From positions 11,575,912 through 11,639,911 of the forward strand of contig OY755196.1 in NCBI GenBank assembly GCA_963576735.1: a stretch of DNA of 64,000 bases, given 5' to 3'. A program made the translations under genes and the position numbers. Below, in pieces: positions 10,553-21,295 of this stretch. A model generated the notes under the pieces. It searched no databases, had not been told where the DNA came from, and worked only from the letters and a program-made list of their open reading frames with translations. Positions within the stretch are counted from its first letter, which is position 1. The number at the start of each line of letters is the position of its first letter. Source of the DNA: Bedellia somnulentella (lineage: Eukaryota > Arthropoda > Insecta > Lepidoptera > Bedelliidae).

Positions 10553-10752
10553 ATACCCACGACTATAAGTCCCAGAAGGGGTAGCTAGAGCTTCGGAATC
10601 AGAAATTCCTCAACCTCTTTTAGCAGTTGAGTTAGGAAAAGATTATAGAATAAAGGATAAGTCTGGAATCTTCCCAATAATTCCTTTAAAATCTTTAAAT
10701 ACCCTAAGTCGGAAGAAGGGGGTTAATGCTAAAATCAAAGCCGACACTATTG
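10553..10752 (-). repeat. Family A, eroded
   Basis: 'acccacgactataagtccc' to 'caaagccgacactat', with many substitutions. Confidence 0.65.
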
Positions 10753-10820
10753 ATCCGATAAAATCACGTAATTTGCGTCAACATGAGACAATAAAGTATA
10801 GTAAAATGTATGCTTTATAT

Positions 10821-10925
10821 ACTTACTTACTTACTTATACCCACGCCCATTATTCCAATTGGGGTAGGCAGAGACGATCGATCGCCACTTAGTAGGATCT
10901 TGACAAACCGCTCTTGCTAGTGAAC
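10821..10925 (-). repeat. RTE 3' end with CTTA-type tail
   Basis: The tail complement is (ACTT)n rather than CATA, followed by 'acccacgcccattattcc' and 'gtaggcagagacgatcga'. It belongs with the copies at 28346, 51968 and 62350. Confidence 0.75.
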
Positions 10926-11258
10926 TATACATGTTCCACCACCAATATCTTTATATTAACTTTTCAAAACATTAAGCAAAAATAATATAGTATAAATCTT
11001 GTAACGATGTTGATTTTTCAGTGCCTCTGCCTACTTATCGTGAGAAACATGCGTGAATATCTCGTTCGTACCATATTTTATACATTTGCGAAACATATGG
11101 TACATTTCTCACGATCGCTAATCATAATTAACATTTCAGACGCTTACTGGGACCAAACGAAAACAAAATATTGAACTTTGCGCCAAGTTGTATTTGTATG
11201 GGTGAGAGTGGATTGGAAGGAAATTATTATTTTTGCCTATAAAATTATTTCCTTGATT
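10926..11258. other. No gene seen
   Basis: AT-rich. 'gtgagaaacatgcgtgaata' and 'catatggtacatttctcacg' near 11040-11115 form a weak inverted pair. Confidence 0.35.
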
Positions 11259-11393
11259 ACACATACATAGAACCATATACTCACGGTTATATATCCCTAG
11301 ACGGGGTAGCCAGAGCTTCAGAATCAGACGTTCAGTGGGGAGAAGATGGTAAAGAAAAAATATATTGCTGATGGGTCTCCAACCGCATCGACT
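11259..11393 (-). repeat. Family A, partial
   Basis: Tail side present ('catatactcacggttatat'). Stops at 'ccaaccgcatcgac'. Confidence 0.75.
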
Positions 11394-11397
11394 TAAA

Positions 11398-11638
11398 ACT
11401 GTGTATTGTCGGCTTAGAATAGAACTACCCCGTTTCTTTCCGTGGGTGAACGTAGGACTAAAGATATTGGGACTTTTGAAGGGGTTTTAGGGCGATACGG
11501 TTAGAGACCCATCACCAACAACCTTTATTTTACCATCTTTTCCCTACTCAACTTCCAAAAGTGGGTGAGGAATTTATAATTCTTAGCCCTGGCTTCTTTC
11601 TCCCCTTCTAGGGATTTACAATATATGTATGTATGTAT
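11398..11638 (+). repeat. Family A, full length, abutting an inverted copy
   Basis: 'ctgtgtattgtcggcttag' to 'caatatatgtatgtatg'. It starts only a few bases after the end of the opposite-strand copy. Confidence 0.85.
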
Positions 11639-11729
11639 AACTTATTTTTCAACACAATTAATTGCTTATAATCTAAAACGTAACCTTGTCTTAGTAAAAA
11701 ACTCGAATTGAATAAGATTAACTTCAACT

Positions 11730-11830
11730 TAAAGATCAACTTTCCAAAAGCGGCTGAGGAATTTCTAATTCTTAGCTCTGGCTACCCCTTTAAGAGATTT
11801 ATAGCCGTGAGTGTATGTATGTATGTATGT
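11730..11830 (+). repeat. Family A 3' end
   Basis: 'caactttccaaaagcggctg' to 'gccgtgagtgtatgtatg'. Confidence 0.8.
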
Positions 11831-12211
11831 TCTAAAAGTGTTTAATATAACTTTTATCATAAAAACAATAAAGATAAAGTGTCCATACTTTCGAATTCTT
11901 TGCATTAGAACTTATTTCTTGCGTAAGTTAAGTTTTTTAAAGAGCTAAGTTATGAGCTTAAGGCGATTACATAATTCGTAGTTTTAATTATTATTTAAAT
12001 TTAATTTATCAATTTTTTTTTATTCATTTTTAGTGCCCCCTTGAAATATCACTACTAAGGTTTGAAAACTGACAAGCCAAGAAAATATAAGGTAGAAGAT
12101 AAAAACGAATTTTTGGTTTAACCATAACAAACACCAATTTATAATCATAATTTGATAAGAAATGTATTTGCCATTTTTTTGGTTTTAAAGATCTTTTTCA
12201 TTAGAACTGTG
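11831..12211. other. No gene seen
   Basis: AT-rich, no supportable feature. Confidence 0.5.
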
Positions 12212-12365
12212 GAAACAGCAAAGATGTACTGGCCAGTAAACCCAGCTGTGTACCAACTTATAATTTGTATCTATGCTTAACTCAAAAAACGTTTACATAC
12301 CGCGATGTAGGAATATGAGTGAGACGCTGCTTTGTAAGAGTGAGTCCGCAGTAGTGTGCGCTCTA
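12212..12365 (+). repeat. Unnamed dispersed repeat, copy 1
   Basis: Shares 'actggccagta', 'gtgtaccaacttataattt' and 'taccgcgatgta' with the reverse complement of 14733-14888. No coding potential. Confidence 0.65.
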
Positions 12366-12844
12366 ACATGATTCCCACAGAACATACATGCATTTGATAA
12401 CCATAAACTCAAATAAAAAATGTACTAAAATTATTAGGAAAACGTGCGATTAAGTTGGTATCAAAAACCGTTCTAACGTCTCTTAAAAACTTTTGAGATA
12501 TATATGGGTGAATATTTTATAACCGGCCAAAACGGGGCCCAGGGGATTTTTCTTATTTATTTCTAAGTAATGTTTGTAATAACATTAAAAACCGAAAATC
12601 AGTTTAATATTCTACTTGCGCACCAAACTTTGGAACTTTTCACAGGATTCTAATTAAGTAAAAACTTCAAAAATAAGGGTAAATAGTCATTTTCCTGTCA
12701 GAGGACATTACTTGGTTCTCATCTTTACGCTAACAAAAACAAAATAATTAATATGAATATAAATATTATATTTGCGTTTAAACATTCTGGTGACAAAATA
12801 TGTCATCTTAATTCATGAGTATTTATGGCATTAATACGACTGTT
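12366..12844. other. No gene seen
   Basis: AT-rich. No repeat family recognised. Confidence 0.5.
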
Positions 12845-12845
12845 A

Positions 12846-13088
12846 ATACATACATATACTCACGGCTATAAATCCCTAGAAGGGGTAGCCAGAGCTAAGG
12901 AATCAGAAATTCCTCAGCCACTTTTGGAAGTTAAGTGGGGAAAAGATCGTAAAATGATGGTTTTTGGTGATGGGTCTCCAACCGCATCGCTCAATAATCC
13001 ATTACAAAGCCCCAATACCCTTAGTTGCCTCTTACGACACCCGTGGGTAGAAAGGGGTAGTGATCTTCTAAGCCGGCACTACACGGCA
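12846..13088 (-). repeat. Family A, full length
   Basis: 'catatactcacggctataaa' to 'agccggcactacacggca'. Confidence 0.9.
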
Positions 13089-13354
13089 TTAATATTGTTA
13101 ATATTAAGCATTAAAAACATATTTCAGACTCTCGCTGTAAGCTTCTAACTCAACCACTAAAAGCTATGTTCGTTACCCCACGCGCGTTCCATATTCTCAG
13201 CGTGGGCCGATGTAAGTTTGCGAAACAAATGTGATGTCTGTTTGTCTGTCACACGGGGTTTTTGACATTGCACCGACTGAGTTGAATGGACGTGTTAATG
13301 TGATTCAGTATGGCTGTTACAAAAGTAGGAGTCGGAAGTTAGAAAATAGAAGGT
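13089..13354. other. No gene seen
   Basis: A slightly GC-richer stretch ('cacgcgcgttccatattctc'). No feature assigned. Confidence 0.35.
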
Positions 13355-13440
13355 TGTATGAGTAGAATAAAGAATGTGAGGGAAGTAAAAGAGATTTGTA
13401 AAATCAAAGTGGAGATCGATAGTCCCCATAGAGTGGCTTG
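13355..13440 (+). repeat. RTE C-terminal fragment, old
   Basis: 'agaataaagaatgtgaggga' and 'gtggagatcgatagtc' match the TAAG-tailed RTE subfamily with several changes. Confidence 0.5.
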
Positions 13441-13517
13441 AGACTACCCTGAATAGGGCCATAGGGCAATTTAGGCATAGTCTACCACGCTAGCCTAATG
13501 CGGGCAACTATTTTTTT

Positions 13518-13762
13518 TTACATACATATACTCACTGCTATAAATCCCTTAACGGGGTAGCCAGAGCTTTGGAATGATAAATTCCTCAGCCACTTTTGGA
13601 AGTTGATTGGGGAAAAGATGATAATAATAAACGTTTTTGGTGATGGGTCTCCAACCACATCGCCCAAAAATCACTTAAAATGCCCCTATACCCTTAGTCG
13701 CCTCTTACGATCACCCACGGATAGAAATGGGGTAGTGCTATTCTAAGCCGACACTACACTTT
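13518..13762 (-). repeat. Family A, full length
   Basis: 'catatactcactgctataaa' to 'agccgacactacact'. Carries the 'cttaacggggtagcc' variant shared with the copies at 59230, 59672 and 62871. Confidence 0.9.
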
Positions 13763-14290
13763 TTTTATTAATAAAATAAGTCGTCGTTTAAAACATTTAT
13801 AACAAAATAAAATCCTTATTAATGTAGATATATAGAATGACATGATAAGGCTACATTATACTTCTAGGCCTATGTCTCTAGCACGATAACAGGTACAATA
13901 AAAATATACACTATTAATGCTTGAGACTGAAAAGAAAGATCATAAAATTATAATTTATTTCATTGTAAAATATAATTTTGCACTGTAAAAAATGCACTGT
14001 GGCATAAATCATATATTTAATTTAAGTTAATTGCAATACAGCGATACAGTTTATTTTCTTTGTTCTTACTCAAAATATGAAACTTAGTAAGTTATATCTT
14101 CAAACACAATAGGGAGATATTCTCTCAAAAAAGTAGGACATATCTTTAAAGCCATAATTCGTGCGATAAAGCCTTAAAGTATACAGCCTTCGAGTAATAA
14201 CATTGTTAATTGACACTCGGTTTTATCGTCAAGATAACATAAGACGTTGTTTTATTAATGAACATAACTTTTATTTACCTTCAAACGTCT
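13763..14290. other. No gene seen
   Basis: AT-rich, no supportable feature. Confidence 0.5.
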
Positions 14291-14292
14291 AT

Positions 14293-14539
14293 ATATACAT
14301 ACATATACTCACGGCTATATTTCCCTAGAAGGGGTAACCAGAGCTAAGGAATTATAAATTCCTCAGCCACTTTTGGAAGTTGAGTGGGGAAAAGATGGTA
14401 AGAATAAAGGTTTTTGGTGATGGGTCTCCAACCGCATCGCCCAAAAATCCCTTTAAAGTCCCAATACGGTTAGTCGCCTCTTACGTACATCCACCGGAAG
14501 AAATGGGGTAGTGCTATTCTAAGCTGACACAACACAGCT
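14293..14539 (-). repeat. Family A, full length
   Basis: 'catatactcacggctatatt' to 'agctgacacaacacagct'. Confidence 0.9.
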
Positions 14540-14654
14540 AATAAAGAAAATATTGTGAAATTAACTACGCGTTTTGGGGGCTTTTCAAATGAAGGAGATG
14601 TGGCTGGAAAACCATAATCGAACATATTGTACATTACAATCTTTCTCACTAAAC

Positions 14655-14729
14655 TCACAATGGTGGCTAAGAAAGCCCTGGCTACTTCTTCTATGGATTC
14701 ATAGCCGTGAGTATATGTTTGTATGTATG
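14655..14729 (+). repeat. Family A 3' end
   Basis: 'aatggtggctaagaaagcc' to 'gccgtgagtatatgtttg'. Confidence 0.7.
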
Positions 14730-14732
14730 GCG

Positions 14733-14888
14733 ACTGCTAGACGGTGAACTCACTCGCACACTAGCAGCTTCATAAAAAAATCGTACATCGCGGTATCGAA
14801 ATGTTTCTCTAGCTAAACATAAATACAAATTATAAGTTGGTACACAGCAGGGTGTACTGGCCAGCATATCTTTGCTGTTCCCACATAT
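14733..14888 (-). repeat. Unnamed dispersed repeat, copy 2
   Basis: Reverse complement of the unit at 12212 ('aaattataagttggtacac', 'tacatcgcggta'). The two copies lie in opposite orientation about 2.4 kb apart. Confidence 0.65.
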
Positions 14889-15846
14889 GTAAATATATTT
14901 TAATTTCATCATAAAAACCCAACAAGAAAGTCATCAATCTCATTTTCTAGTTCATAAACGTTCCGAGTGTATGTATCCGTAGCAAATTACGGGAAATTAG
15001 GTTACGAGGAAAATACAAGGCGAGCTTTGTCAGCATAAATATTTATTATCATTAACAACATTATTTTCCCTGTGACGTCATCTTTGGGGGCTTTCAAGGA
15101 ATTGCGGGTATGGTAGTCGCGCTTTAATAGGAGACATGATATATTATTTGAATGCTCGGAAATATGGTTCGCATTGATACTCACGTACTTGATGATCACG
15201 CTATGTATACTCGAAAGGTTGACAGAGGTACTAATACTTCTGAATAGTATGTGTCATTTATGTTACCTAGTGTTCAGAGGTAACGTTTTGGACAGTTGAT
15301 ACCTATCGCGAAAATATTGATGTTTTTATCGCGAGTTTACTTATGTCTGATAATTTCTTAACTTTCTTACATGGATTAATTAACTTTAAAAGCAAGCCTC
15401 GATTGATAATACGTTTAGATGCATTTTAAATGAATTGAATTGGAAAAGGTTAAGTTTCGTTAAATAATTTTTAGAATTGTTTCAATATATTTAGACAATA
15501 TCTTAATTGGCTTATAGAAATGTTATGATTTGTACTTATGTATGTTTAAGTTGCTGTGAGTTTTCCGAAGAATGTAAAATAAAATGTAAAATAAAATAAA
15601 ACAAAGATAATAAGTTTGGCATTACCGATACATTTCATAATACGTACAAAACTGTGGGGTAACCAGAAATTCGTATTCAAAGATTTCTCTGTCAAATATG
15701 TACTAAAGAGAATAAGATGATCATAAAATGCGCCCATGATGATTAATTAGGAAATTAAAATTAAAACCGATAGAATATGGCGACTCTTTAGAACTTATGA
15801 AGATTTTGTTAAGTAGCTGAAATTAACTTTGTTTTTTCTTTTACAG
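14889..15846. other. No gene seen upstream of the sns-like exon
   Basis: Mostly unassigned. A family C 3'-end remnant on the minus strand lies at about 15205-15300 ('gacagaggtactaatacttc'). Confidence 0.45.
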
Positions 15847-15979
15847 ATATCGGTGACAAAACTGTGAACAAAAACGTGTAACATCACGCACTATTTCGTT
15901 AAAAGTGTAGTGACTATGTGGAGGTGATATCAAAACCGATTCAGTGAAAGTATGTGGACTGGTGTTATTAACTATCAAT
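15847..15979 (+). other. Probable 5' UTR part of the first visible sns-like exon
   Basis: A pyrimidine-rich tract ending 'tttcttttacag' (AG at 15845-15846) is a good splice acceptor, so an upstream non-coding exon probably exists. There are two upstream ATGs. The one at 15916 has a stop 3 codons later. The one at 15952 is out of frame and overlaps the main start. In the main frame the nearest upstream stop is TGA at 15911. Confidence 0.55.
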
Positions 15980-16016
15980 ATGTGTTCCAGTGTTGTGTGC
16001 GTTTTATTTTTGAGTG
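15980..16016 (+). CDS. sns/hibris (nephrin-like) Ig adhesion protein, signal-peptide exon
   Basis: ATG at 15980 opens 12 codons plus one base, followed by the donor GTAAGT at 16017. The residues are hydrophobic (VVCVLFLS). Spliced to 23451, where two bases complete an Ala codon, they form a signal peptide of the type ...FLSALVSVLGA followed by the mature start QQQYF. Proteins of this family are single-pass, multi-Ig membrane proteins that mediate cell recognition in myoblast fusion and nephrocyte diaphragms, usually by binding Kirre/Rst partners. Intron 1 is 7.4 kb. The exact paralogue (sns, hibris or another nephrin-like protein) is not decided here. Confidence 0.75.
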
Positions 16017-16071
16017 GTAAGTTGCATTTATTATGATACAGTAGTTTGAAGTTATTGGTTTATTCGATAGT

Positions 16072-16303
16072 ACATACATAAACTTACAGCTATATATCCC
16101 TAGAGGGGGTAGCCAGAGTTGAGGAATTAGTGAATTATCAGTCACATTCGGAAGTAGAATACAGGACAAGATAGAAGAAATAAAGTATCGTTGGTGATGG
16201 CTCTCCCACCGCATCGCTCAAAAATTACTTTAAAAAGCCCCATACCCTTGGTCGCCCCTTACGAAACGGGGAAGTGCTTTTCTAAGCCGACACTACACAG
16301 CTG
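16072..16303 (-). repeat. Family A in intron 1
   Basis: Begins only ~50 bp after the exon 1 donor: 'acatacataaacttacagct' to 'agccgacactacacagct'. Confidence 0.85.
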
Positions 16304-16390
16304 TTTATTCTTTTAAAAAGTAAAGGTGGTTTATTCTAACTTTAAACTAATAACCTTTGTACACTTTGAAACAAACACAAATTGACAGTT

Positions 16391-16560
16391 ACATAGGGTA
16401 GGCAGAGGCTATCGATCGCCACTTTGTACGATCCTGACGAAGTCCTCTAGCTTCGTTTACATCCATCAACCCTTTTAGACATGCTCTTTTATTTTCTACA
16501 CTTCGGACGCCTGCCGTTTTGAGCACACTCGCTATTTGGTCTATTATTTAGTTTAGTATT
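16391..16560 (-). repeat. RTE 3' fragment, tail lost
   Basis: 'gtaggcagaggctatcgatc' through 'gccgttttgagcacactcgc'. Confidence 0.8.
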
Positions 16561-16575
16561 GACAGGTCTATAAGA

Positions 16576-16935
16576 AATAAGTGTTATTCGTGAAAAGTGT
16601 GGTGTGAAAGATGATATTGTAAGAAAGATAGAAAAAGGAATGTTGAGATGGTTTGGGCACATAGAGAGGATGGATGATACAAAATTGGTAAAAGGGATCT
16701 ATAGAGCTAGTGTGGATGGTAATGTTAGTAGAGGACGACCACGGAGAACACACTTGGACCAAATTGAGAGTGTGCTCAAAAAGGCTGGCGTCCGAAGTAT
16801 GAAGAATAAAAGAGAATGTATGAAAAGATTGATGGATGTTAACGAAGCTAGAGAGGTTTGTCAGGATCGTGCGAAGTGGCGATCAATAGTCTCTGCCTAC
16901 CCCAATGGGAACTAATGGCGTGAGTATATGTATGT
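16576..16935 (+). pseudogene. RTE-clade LINE 3' end, 5' truncated, with 12-bp TSD
   Basis: An open frame of 103 codons (16604-16915) encodes the C-terminus of an endonuclease/reverse-transcriptase polyprotein: RWFGHIERMDD, then RGRPRRTHLDQIESVLKKAG, then ending VSAYPNGN. After the stop comes the 3' end GGCGTGAGTATATG with a TATG tail. 'aggtctataaga' flanks the insertion at 16564-16575 and 16936-16947, the mark of target-primed insertion. The RT domain itself is absent, so the copy is dead on arrival but young. Confidence 0.85.
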
Positions 16936-16947
16936 AGGTCTATAAGA

Positions 16948-17204
16948 CAAATAATGTGAAATTACTGAAATTAAACTCAGGGTCTGTAAAAACCAACCTT
17001 CATAAAAAACAGCAGATAAAATAACTTTTCACAGGAAAGTTGTCTTGGAATTTAAGCACAGATCTCACTCACACATAAATATTCAATATTCAAATTAGCA
17101 TAATCTCACTGTTGTCCTTTACTTAGTTTTTAATTAGTCTAAGATTATAGCTTACTTATGTATCTACTGAGAGGCTTAAAGTTACTTGGACAGGATGATT
17201 AGGC
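16948..17204. other. No gene seen
   Basis: Intron 1 sequence with no recognised repeat. Confidence 0.4.
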
Positions 17205-17400
17205 CACTCTGTCTTAGTATAGGTTAGACTTTAACGACCACTACCGTGGTATGAAAAACGGCGATAGGCCTGCCCCCTATCACGTGAGTACACTGTCCAA
17301 GCAAAACGTGGGTACTCTGAACACCAGGTGACAATGTCACGTGATGTTATGATATATTAGTAACTCTATCAACCTCTTAGGCATATCCGGCTTGACCATT
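17205..17400 (+). repeat. Family C SINE, 3' half
   Basis: 'cggcgataggcctgccccct', 'gggtactctgaacaccagg' and an eroded end 'aacctcttaggcatatccgg'. The tRNA-like head is missing. Confidence 0.75.
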
Positions 17401-17496
17401 TGAGTTGAGTATGAGTAGGAATGTGCTTTTCTGAGCCGAGTCGATACAATACAACTTTCAAAAACAATATATGAAAGACTATGTTTAACAACCAGT

Positions 17497-17605
17497 AAAT
17501 ACATACATATACACACGCCATTAGTTACCCTTCAGGTAGGCAGAGATTGTCGATCTTTTTTTTATACGATCATGGCAAACATCTCTATTTTCATTTAAAT
17601 CAATC
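17497..17605 (-). repeat. RTE 3' end, eroded
   Basis: 'catatacacacgccattagt' and 'ggtaggcagagattgtcgat'. Interrupted by a T run. Confidence 0.65.
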
Positions 17606-17952
17606 TACTTAAAAAAAAATAGTCAAGAAAACAAAACGGAGTGGTGTTTATCTAATGCGACTCCAGCTCACAACGAAAACCTTAAAGAAAGCTTTTCAAT
17701 AAGAAACTTTAACAACACAAGTAAATAATTGATGGCTTAGCTTTTTTCAGCGACTTAAGCTTACAAGCTAGACTTGGGACTAAGTTTGAATTAAGCGAAA
17801 TTAAGTTTTATCCAAGTTACGTTCGAGGATTTCTGTTCAAGATTTTTTTTTGTAATTGATGCTTAAATCGTTTTATTTTTTTAGGTTATTTCTTCGTGGT
17901 AGCCTCGATAGCTTAGTGGGAATATTGAAGAGGCGATCGAAAAGTTCTTAAT
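17606..17952. other. No gene; weak tRNA-like A box
   Basis: 'gatagcttagtgggaatat' at about 17909 resembles an A box. No B box follows, so this is at best a SINE-head scrap. Confidence 0.3.
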
Positions 17953-18171
17953 TAACATACATGCATGTTCTCACGGCTATAAATCCCTAGGGGTACCCAG
18001 AGCCACGGATTTTCTGAGAAGTTTCTCATTTACCCATGGAAGTTGAGAAAAAGTTTGTACACATCGCCCAAAAATTACTTAATAAGCCCCAATAATCTTA
18101 CAAACCCCTCCTACAAACACCTATGGGAAGAATTGCGGTAGTGCTATTCAAAGCCGACACTAAACAGCTAA
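17953..18171 (-). repeat. Family A, eroded
   Basis: 'gttctcacggctataaatcc' to 'agccgacactaaacagct', with an internal deletion. Confidence 0.75.
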
Positions 18172-18686
18172 GTCTTTATTAAGGTCTGTACTATTATCAC
18201 AAAGTAAAAGAAAAAACAAAAAACACTTTTAAACACTCATATTTATTTATTTATATCTTCTCATCAGTCACAGTGGCGACATAGCAAATTAATCAATTGT
18301 ATTTGCAAACAAATTTGATTTTAATAACAAAAATGTGCACTCATATAAAAAACACCCCAAGTTTAATATTCGATAAAATAACCTCATAACTCTTTCCAGT
18401 ACTCTTCAACCGAAGCCTTCTCAATTAATACTCATATTCAATACCGAGTATTTAACAATTGACTTTTATTGAGAAACCACCGATTGTTTTGTTTCAAGTG
18501 CATGTTGTTATTGAATTGGCAGGAAACAGATGTTATTGCCTATAATAGATTTGAAATAACTAATTTGTTCGAGGGTGTTTAAATAATTCATGATTTGGTG
18601 ACGCAATATGCAATTTAGCTACTTTGAAATTTAAATAAAATGTTATTTCACTGACATTAAAAGCATTACTCAAGTTTTAAAGTCTG
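18172..18686. other. No gene seen
   Basis: AT-rich intron 1 sequence. Confidence 0.5.
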
Positions 18687-18931
18687 CTGCGTAGTGTCGG
18701 TTTAGAATAGCACTACCCCATTTCTTCCGGTGGGTGTACGTAAGAGGCGACTATTGGGGGCTTTTAAGATATTTTTGGGCGATGCGGTTGGAGACCCATT
18801 ACCAAAAACCTTTATTTTACCAACTTTTCCCCACTCAACTTTCCAAAAGTGGCTGAGGAATTTCTAATTCCTTAGCTCTGGCTACCCCTTCTAGGGATTT
18901 ATTGCCGTGAATATATGTTTGTATGTATGTG
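18687..18931 (+). repeat. Family A, full length
   Basis: 'gcgtagtgtcggtttagaat' to 'gccgtgaatatatgtttg'. 'aagttttaaa' / 'aagtttgaaa' in the flanks may be an eroded target duplication. Confidence 0.9.
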
Positions 18932-19402
18932 AAGTTTGAAACAGAGCCTTTTAGTAGGAGATAAGAATTTTAAGAATAGACGCTTACTATTTATTATTTA
19001 ACAGTTTTGCAACGTTTTCTAGAAAAAGAACTGAAAACCTGAAGTTAAGCTCAAAATACATGTTTGACCATAATATTCATGAGTGTATCACCGGTAGAAG
19101 GAAACAGATTACTGTTATTGTAAGCCAACACTACCACTATTCCTTATCATTTTCTATTTCCGTTTTAACAAACAAATGAAACATTTCCATAAGCAATTAA
19201 CTAAACGAAAGCCAAGTTCAAAACAACAAAACTTATCTGTCTCTGCCCACCCTGCTTAATTAATTGCGATATTATTTTCTTGGAACCCTTTTAATGGCAG
19301 CAGTATCTCATTTCCTTACATTTGTTAGCTTTCTGTAAATAAAATAGCTTTGTTGAGTGCTTTTAGAATAGTATGTAATATTATTAATTTGCTGCCGGCT
19401 TT
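18932..19402. other. No gene seen
   Basis: AT-rich intron 1 sequence. Confidence 0.5.
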
Positions 19403-19652
19403 GCCGTGTAGTGTCGGCTTAGAATAACACTACCCCATTTCTTCCGGTGGGTGTACGTAAGAGGCGACTAACGGTTTTGGGGCTATTAAGGGATTTTTGG
19501 GCGATGCGGTTGGAGACCCATCACCAACAACCTTTATTTTTACCATCTTTTTCCCACTCTACTTTCCAAAAGTGGCGGAGGAACTTGTAGTTCCTCAGCT
19601 CTGGCTACCCCTACCCCTTGAAGGGATTTACAGCCGTGAGTATATGTATGTA
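19403..19652 (+). repeat. Family A, full length
   Basis: 'gccgtgtagtgtcggcttag' to 'gccgtgagtatatgtatg'. A short 'ctacccct' duplication lies near the 3' end. Confidence 0.9.
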
Positions 19653-19689
19653 TTAAGTGTAGTGTCTTTCGCAATGAGTGTTGTCGCAG

Positions 19690-19912
19690 TTTTGGGGTAG
19701 GCAGAGACTATCGATCGCCACTTTGTACGATCCTGATAGATCTCTCTAGTGTCATTTACATCCATCAATCTTTTCATACATGCTCTTTTATTCTTCATAC
19801 TTCGGACGCCAGCCTTTTTGAGCACGCTCTCTGTTTTGTTCTAATGTGTCCTGTGAGGTCATCCTCTACTAACATACACATCCATATTGGGTCTATAAAT
19901 CGCTTCTACCAC
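19690..19912 (-). repeat. RTE C-terminal fragment
   Basis: Reverse strand encodes MKNKRACMKRLMDVND and the motif before WRSIVSAYPK. Tail lost. Confidence 0.8.
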
Positions 19913-19923
19913 ATTACCAATTA

Positions 19924-20170
19924 ACATACATACATATACTCACGGCTGTAAATCCCTAGAAGGGGTAGCCAGAGCTAAGGAATTAGAAATTCCTCAGCCA
20001 CTTTTGGAAATGTGAGTGGGGAAAAGATGGTAAAAATAAAGGTTGTTGGTGATGGGTCTCCAACCGCATCGCCCAAAAATCCCTTAAAAGCCCGAATACC
20101 GTTAGTCGCCTTTTACGTACACCCACCGGAAGAAATGGGGTTGTGCTATTCTAAGCCGGCACTTCACAGC
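19924..20170 (-). repeat. Family A, full length
   Basis: 'catatactcacggctgtaaa' to 'agccggcacttcacagc'. Confidence 0.9.
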
Positions 20171-20216
20171 AAATAACTAATTAAGCGTAGTAATATTGTT
20201 TTAATTTATTACGCTT

Positions 20217-20433
20217 TGTATTGTTGGCTTATAATAGCACTAATCCAATTCTTCCCGTGAGTGATGTGTGAGGCGAGTAAAGGTATTGAGGTTTTTAAGT
20301 GGTTTTCGGGTGATTTGGTTTGAGGCCCTTTTTTACACTACTCACTCAACTTTGAAAAGTGGCAAATGTATTTAAATACAATTTCAAGTTTTGGCTACCC
20401 CCTTTTGGGCTTATTTACCGTGAGTATATGCAA
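20217..20433 (+). repeat. Family A, eroded
   Basis: 'gttggcttataatagcacta' to 'accgtgagtatatgc'. Confidence 0.75.
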
Positions 20434-20871
20434 GTACAGACAGTGATTTATCTTCAATTACCACAATTCTGACACACCCCTTCGCCCTATTTACATTAAA
20501 TATAAAAAAAATATTGTTACTACAGAAATACATGTATAGTATCAGTAAAATTCTGAATTTGGACTCGAACCTCATAATAATAAAAATCGCGCTCCTCCCT
20601 TCTGAGCTAAACATATTGTTTCCGACATGTGGATAACAAAGGATTATTTTCTAAGGAAAATGTATTCAAACTGGTTTATATTACATTATGAGGGTGCATT
20701 ATTGATATTAAAAAGTTGGCTAAACCATTGTTTAAAATAACAATATAGTATTGGCAATTTTGCAGCAATATTTATTAGTAAATAAAATAATGCGTTAAAG
20801 GATATACCAATAAGGAGGATTCATAAATCGTATATCAGAAATAAATCTTAAAACATTCAAAAAAGTTGAAG
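20434..20871. other. No gene seen
   Basis: AT-rich. 'ttggactcgaacctcataat' at about 20559 is a weak tRNA-like B-box complement. Confidence 0.4.
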
Positions 20872-20884
20872 ATCATTTGTTATT

Positions 20885-21134
20885 GTGCTGTGTAGTGTCG
20901 GCTTAGAATAGCACTACCCCATATCTTCCGGTGGGTGTACGTAAGAGGCGACTAACGGTATTGGGGCTTTTAAGGGATTTTTGGGCGATGCGGTTGGAGA
21001 CCCATCACCAACAACCTTTATTTCACCATCTTTTCCCCACTCAACTTTCCAAAAGTGGCTGAGGAATTTCTAATTCCTTAGCTCTGGCTACACCTTCTAG
21101 GGATTTATAGCTATGAGTATATGTATGTGTATGT
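20885..21134 (+). repeat. Family A, full length, 13-bp TSD
   Basis: Flanked by 'atcatttgttatt' at 20872-20884 and 21135-21147. The element between runs from 'gtgctgtgtagtgtcgg' to a TATG tail. Confidence 0.95.
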
Positions 21135-21159
21135 ATCATTTGTTATTTATTAGTTGTCA

Positions 21160-21295
21160 TGTAGCCTTAAAATGTCACTAACCCTTTCTACCCACCGGTG
21201 TCGTAAGAGGTGACTAATGGTATGGGGCTTTTTAAAGTGGATTTTGGGCAATACCCAAAATGGGTAGTGCTATTCTAAGCCGACACTACACAGCA
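21160..21295. repeat. Family A snapback: two heads in opposite orientation
   Basis: A plus-strand head (21160-21252, 'accggtgtcgtaagaggtga' to 'ggattttgggcaat') runs straight into a minus-strand head ('gggtagtgctattctaagcc' to 'actacacagca'). Confidence 0.7.

Noticed and set aside
15546..15737. Minus-strand frame just upstream of the sns-like exon
   Set aside because: No recognisable protein and no splice or promoter support.
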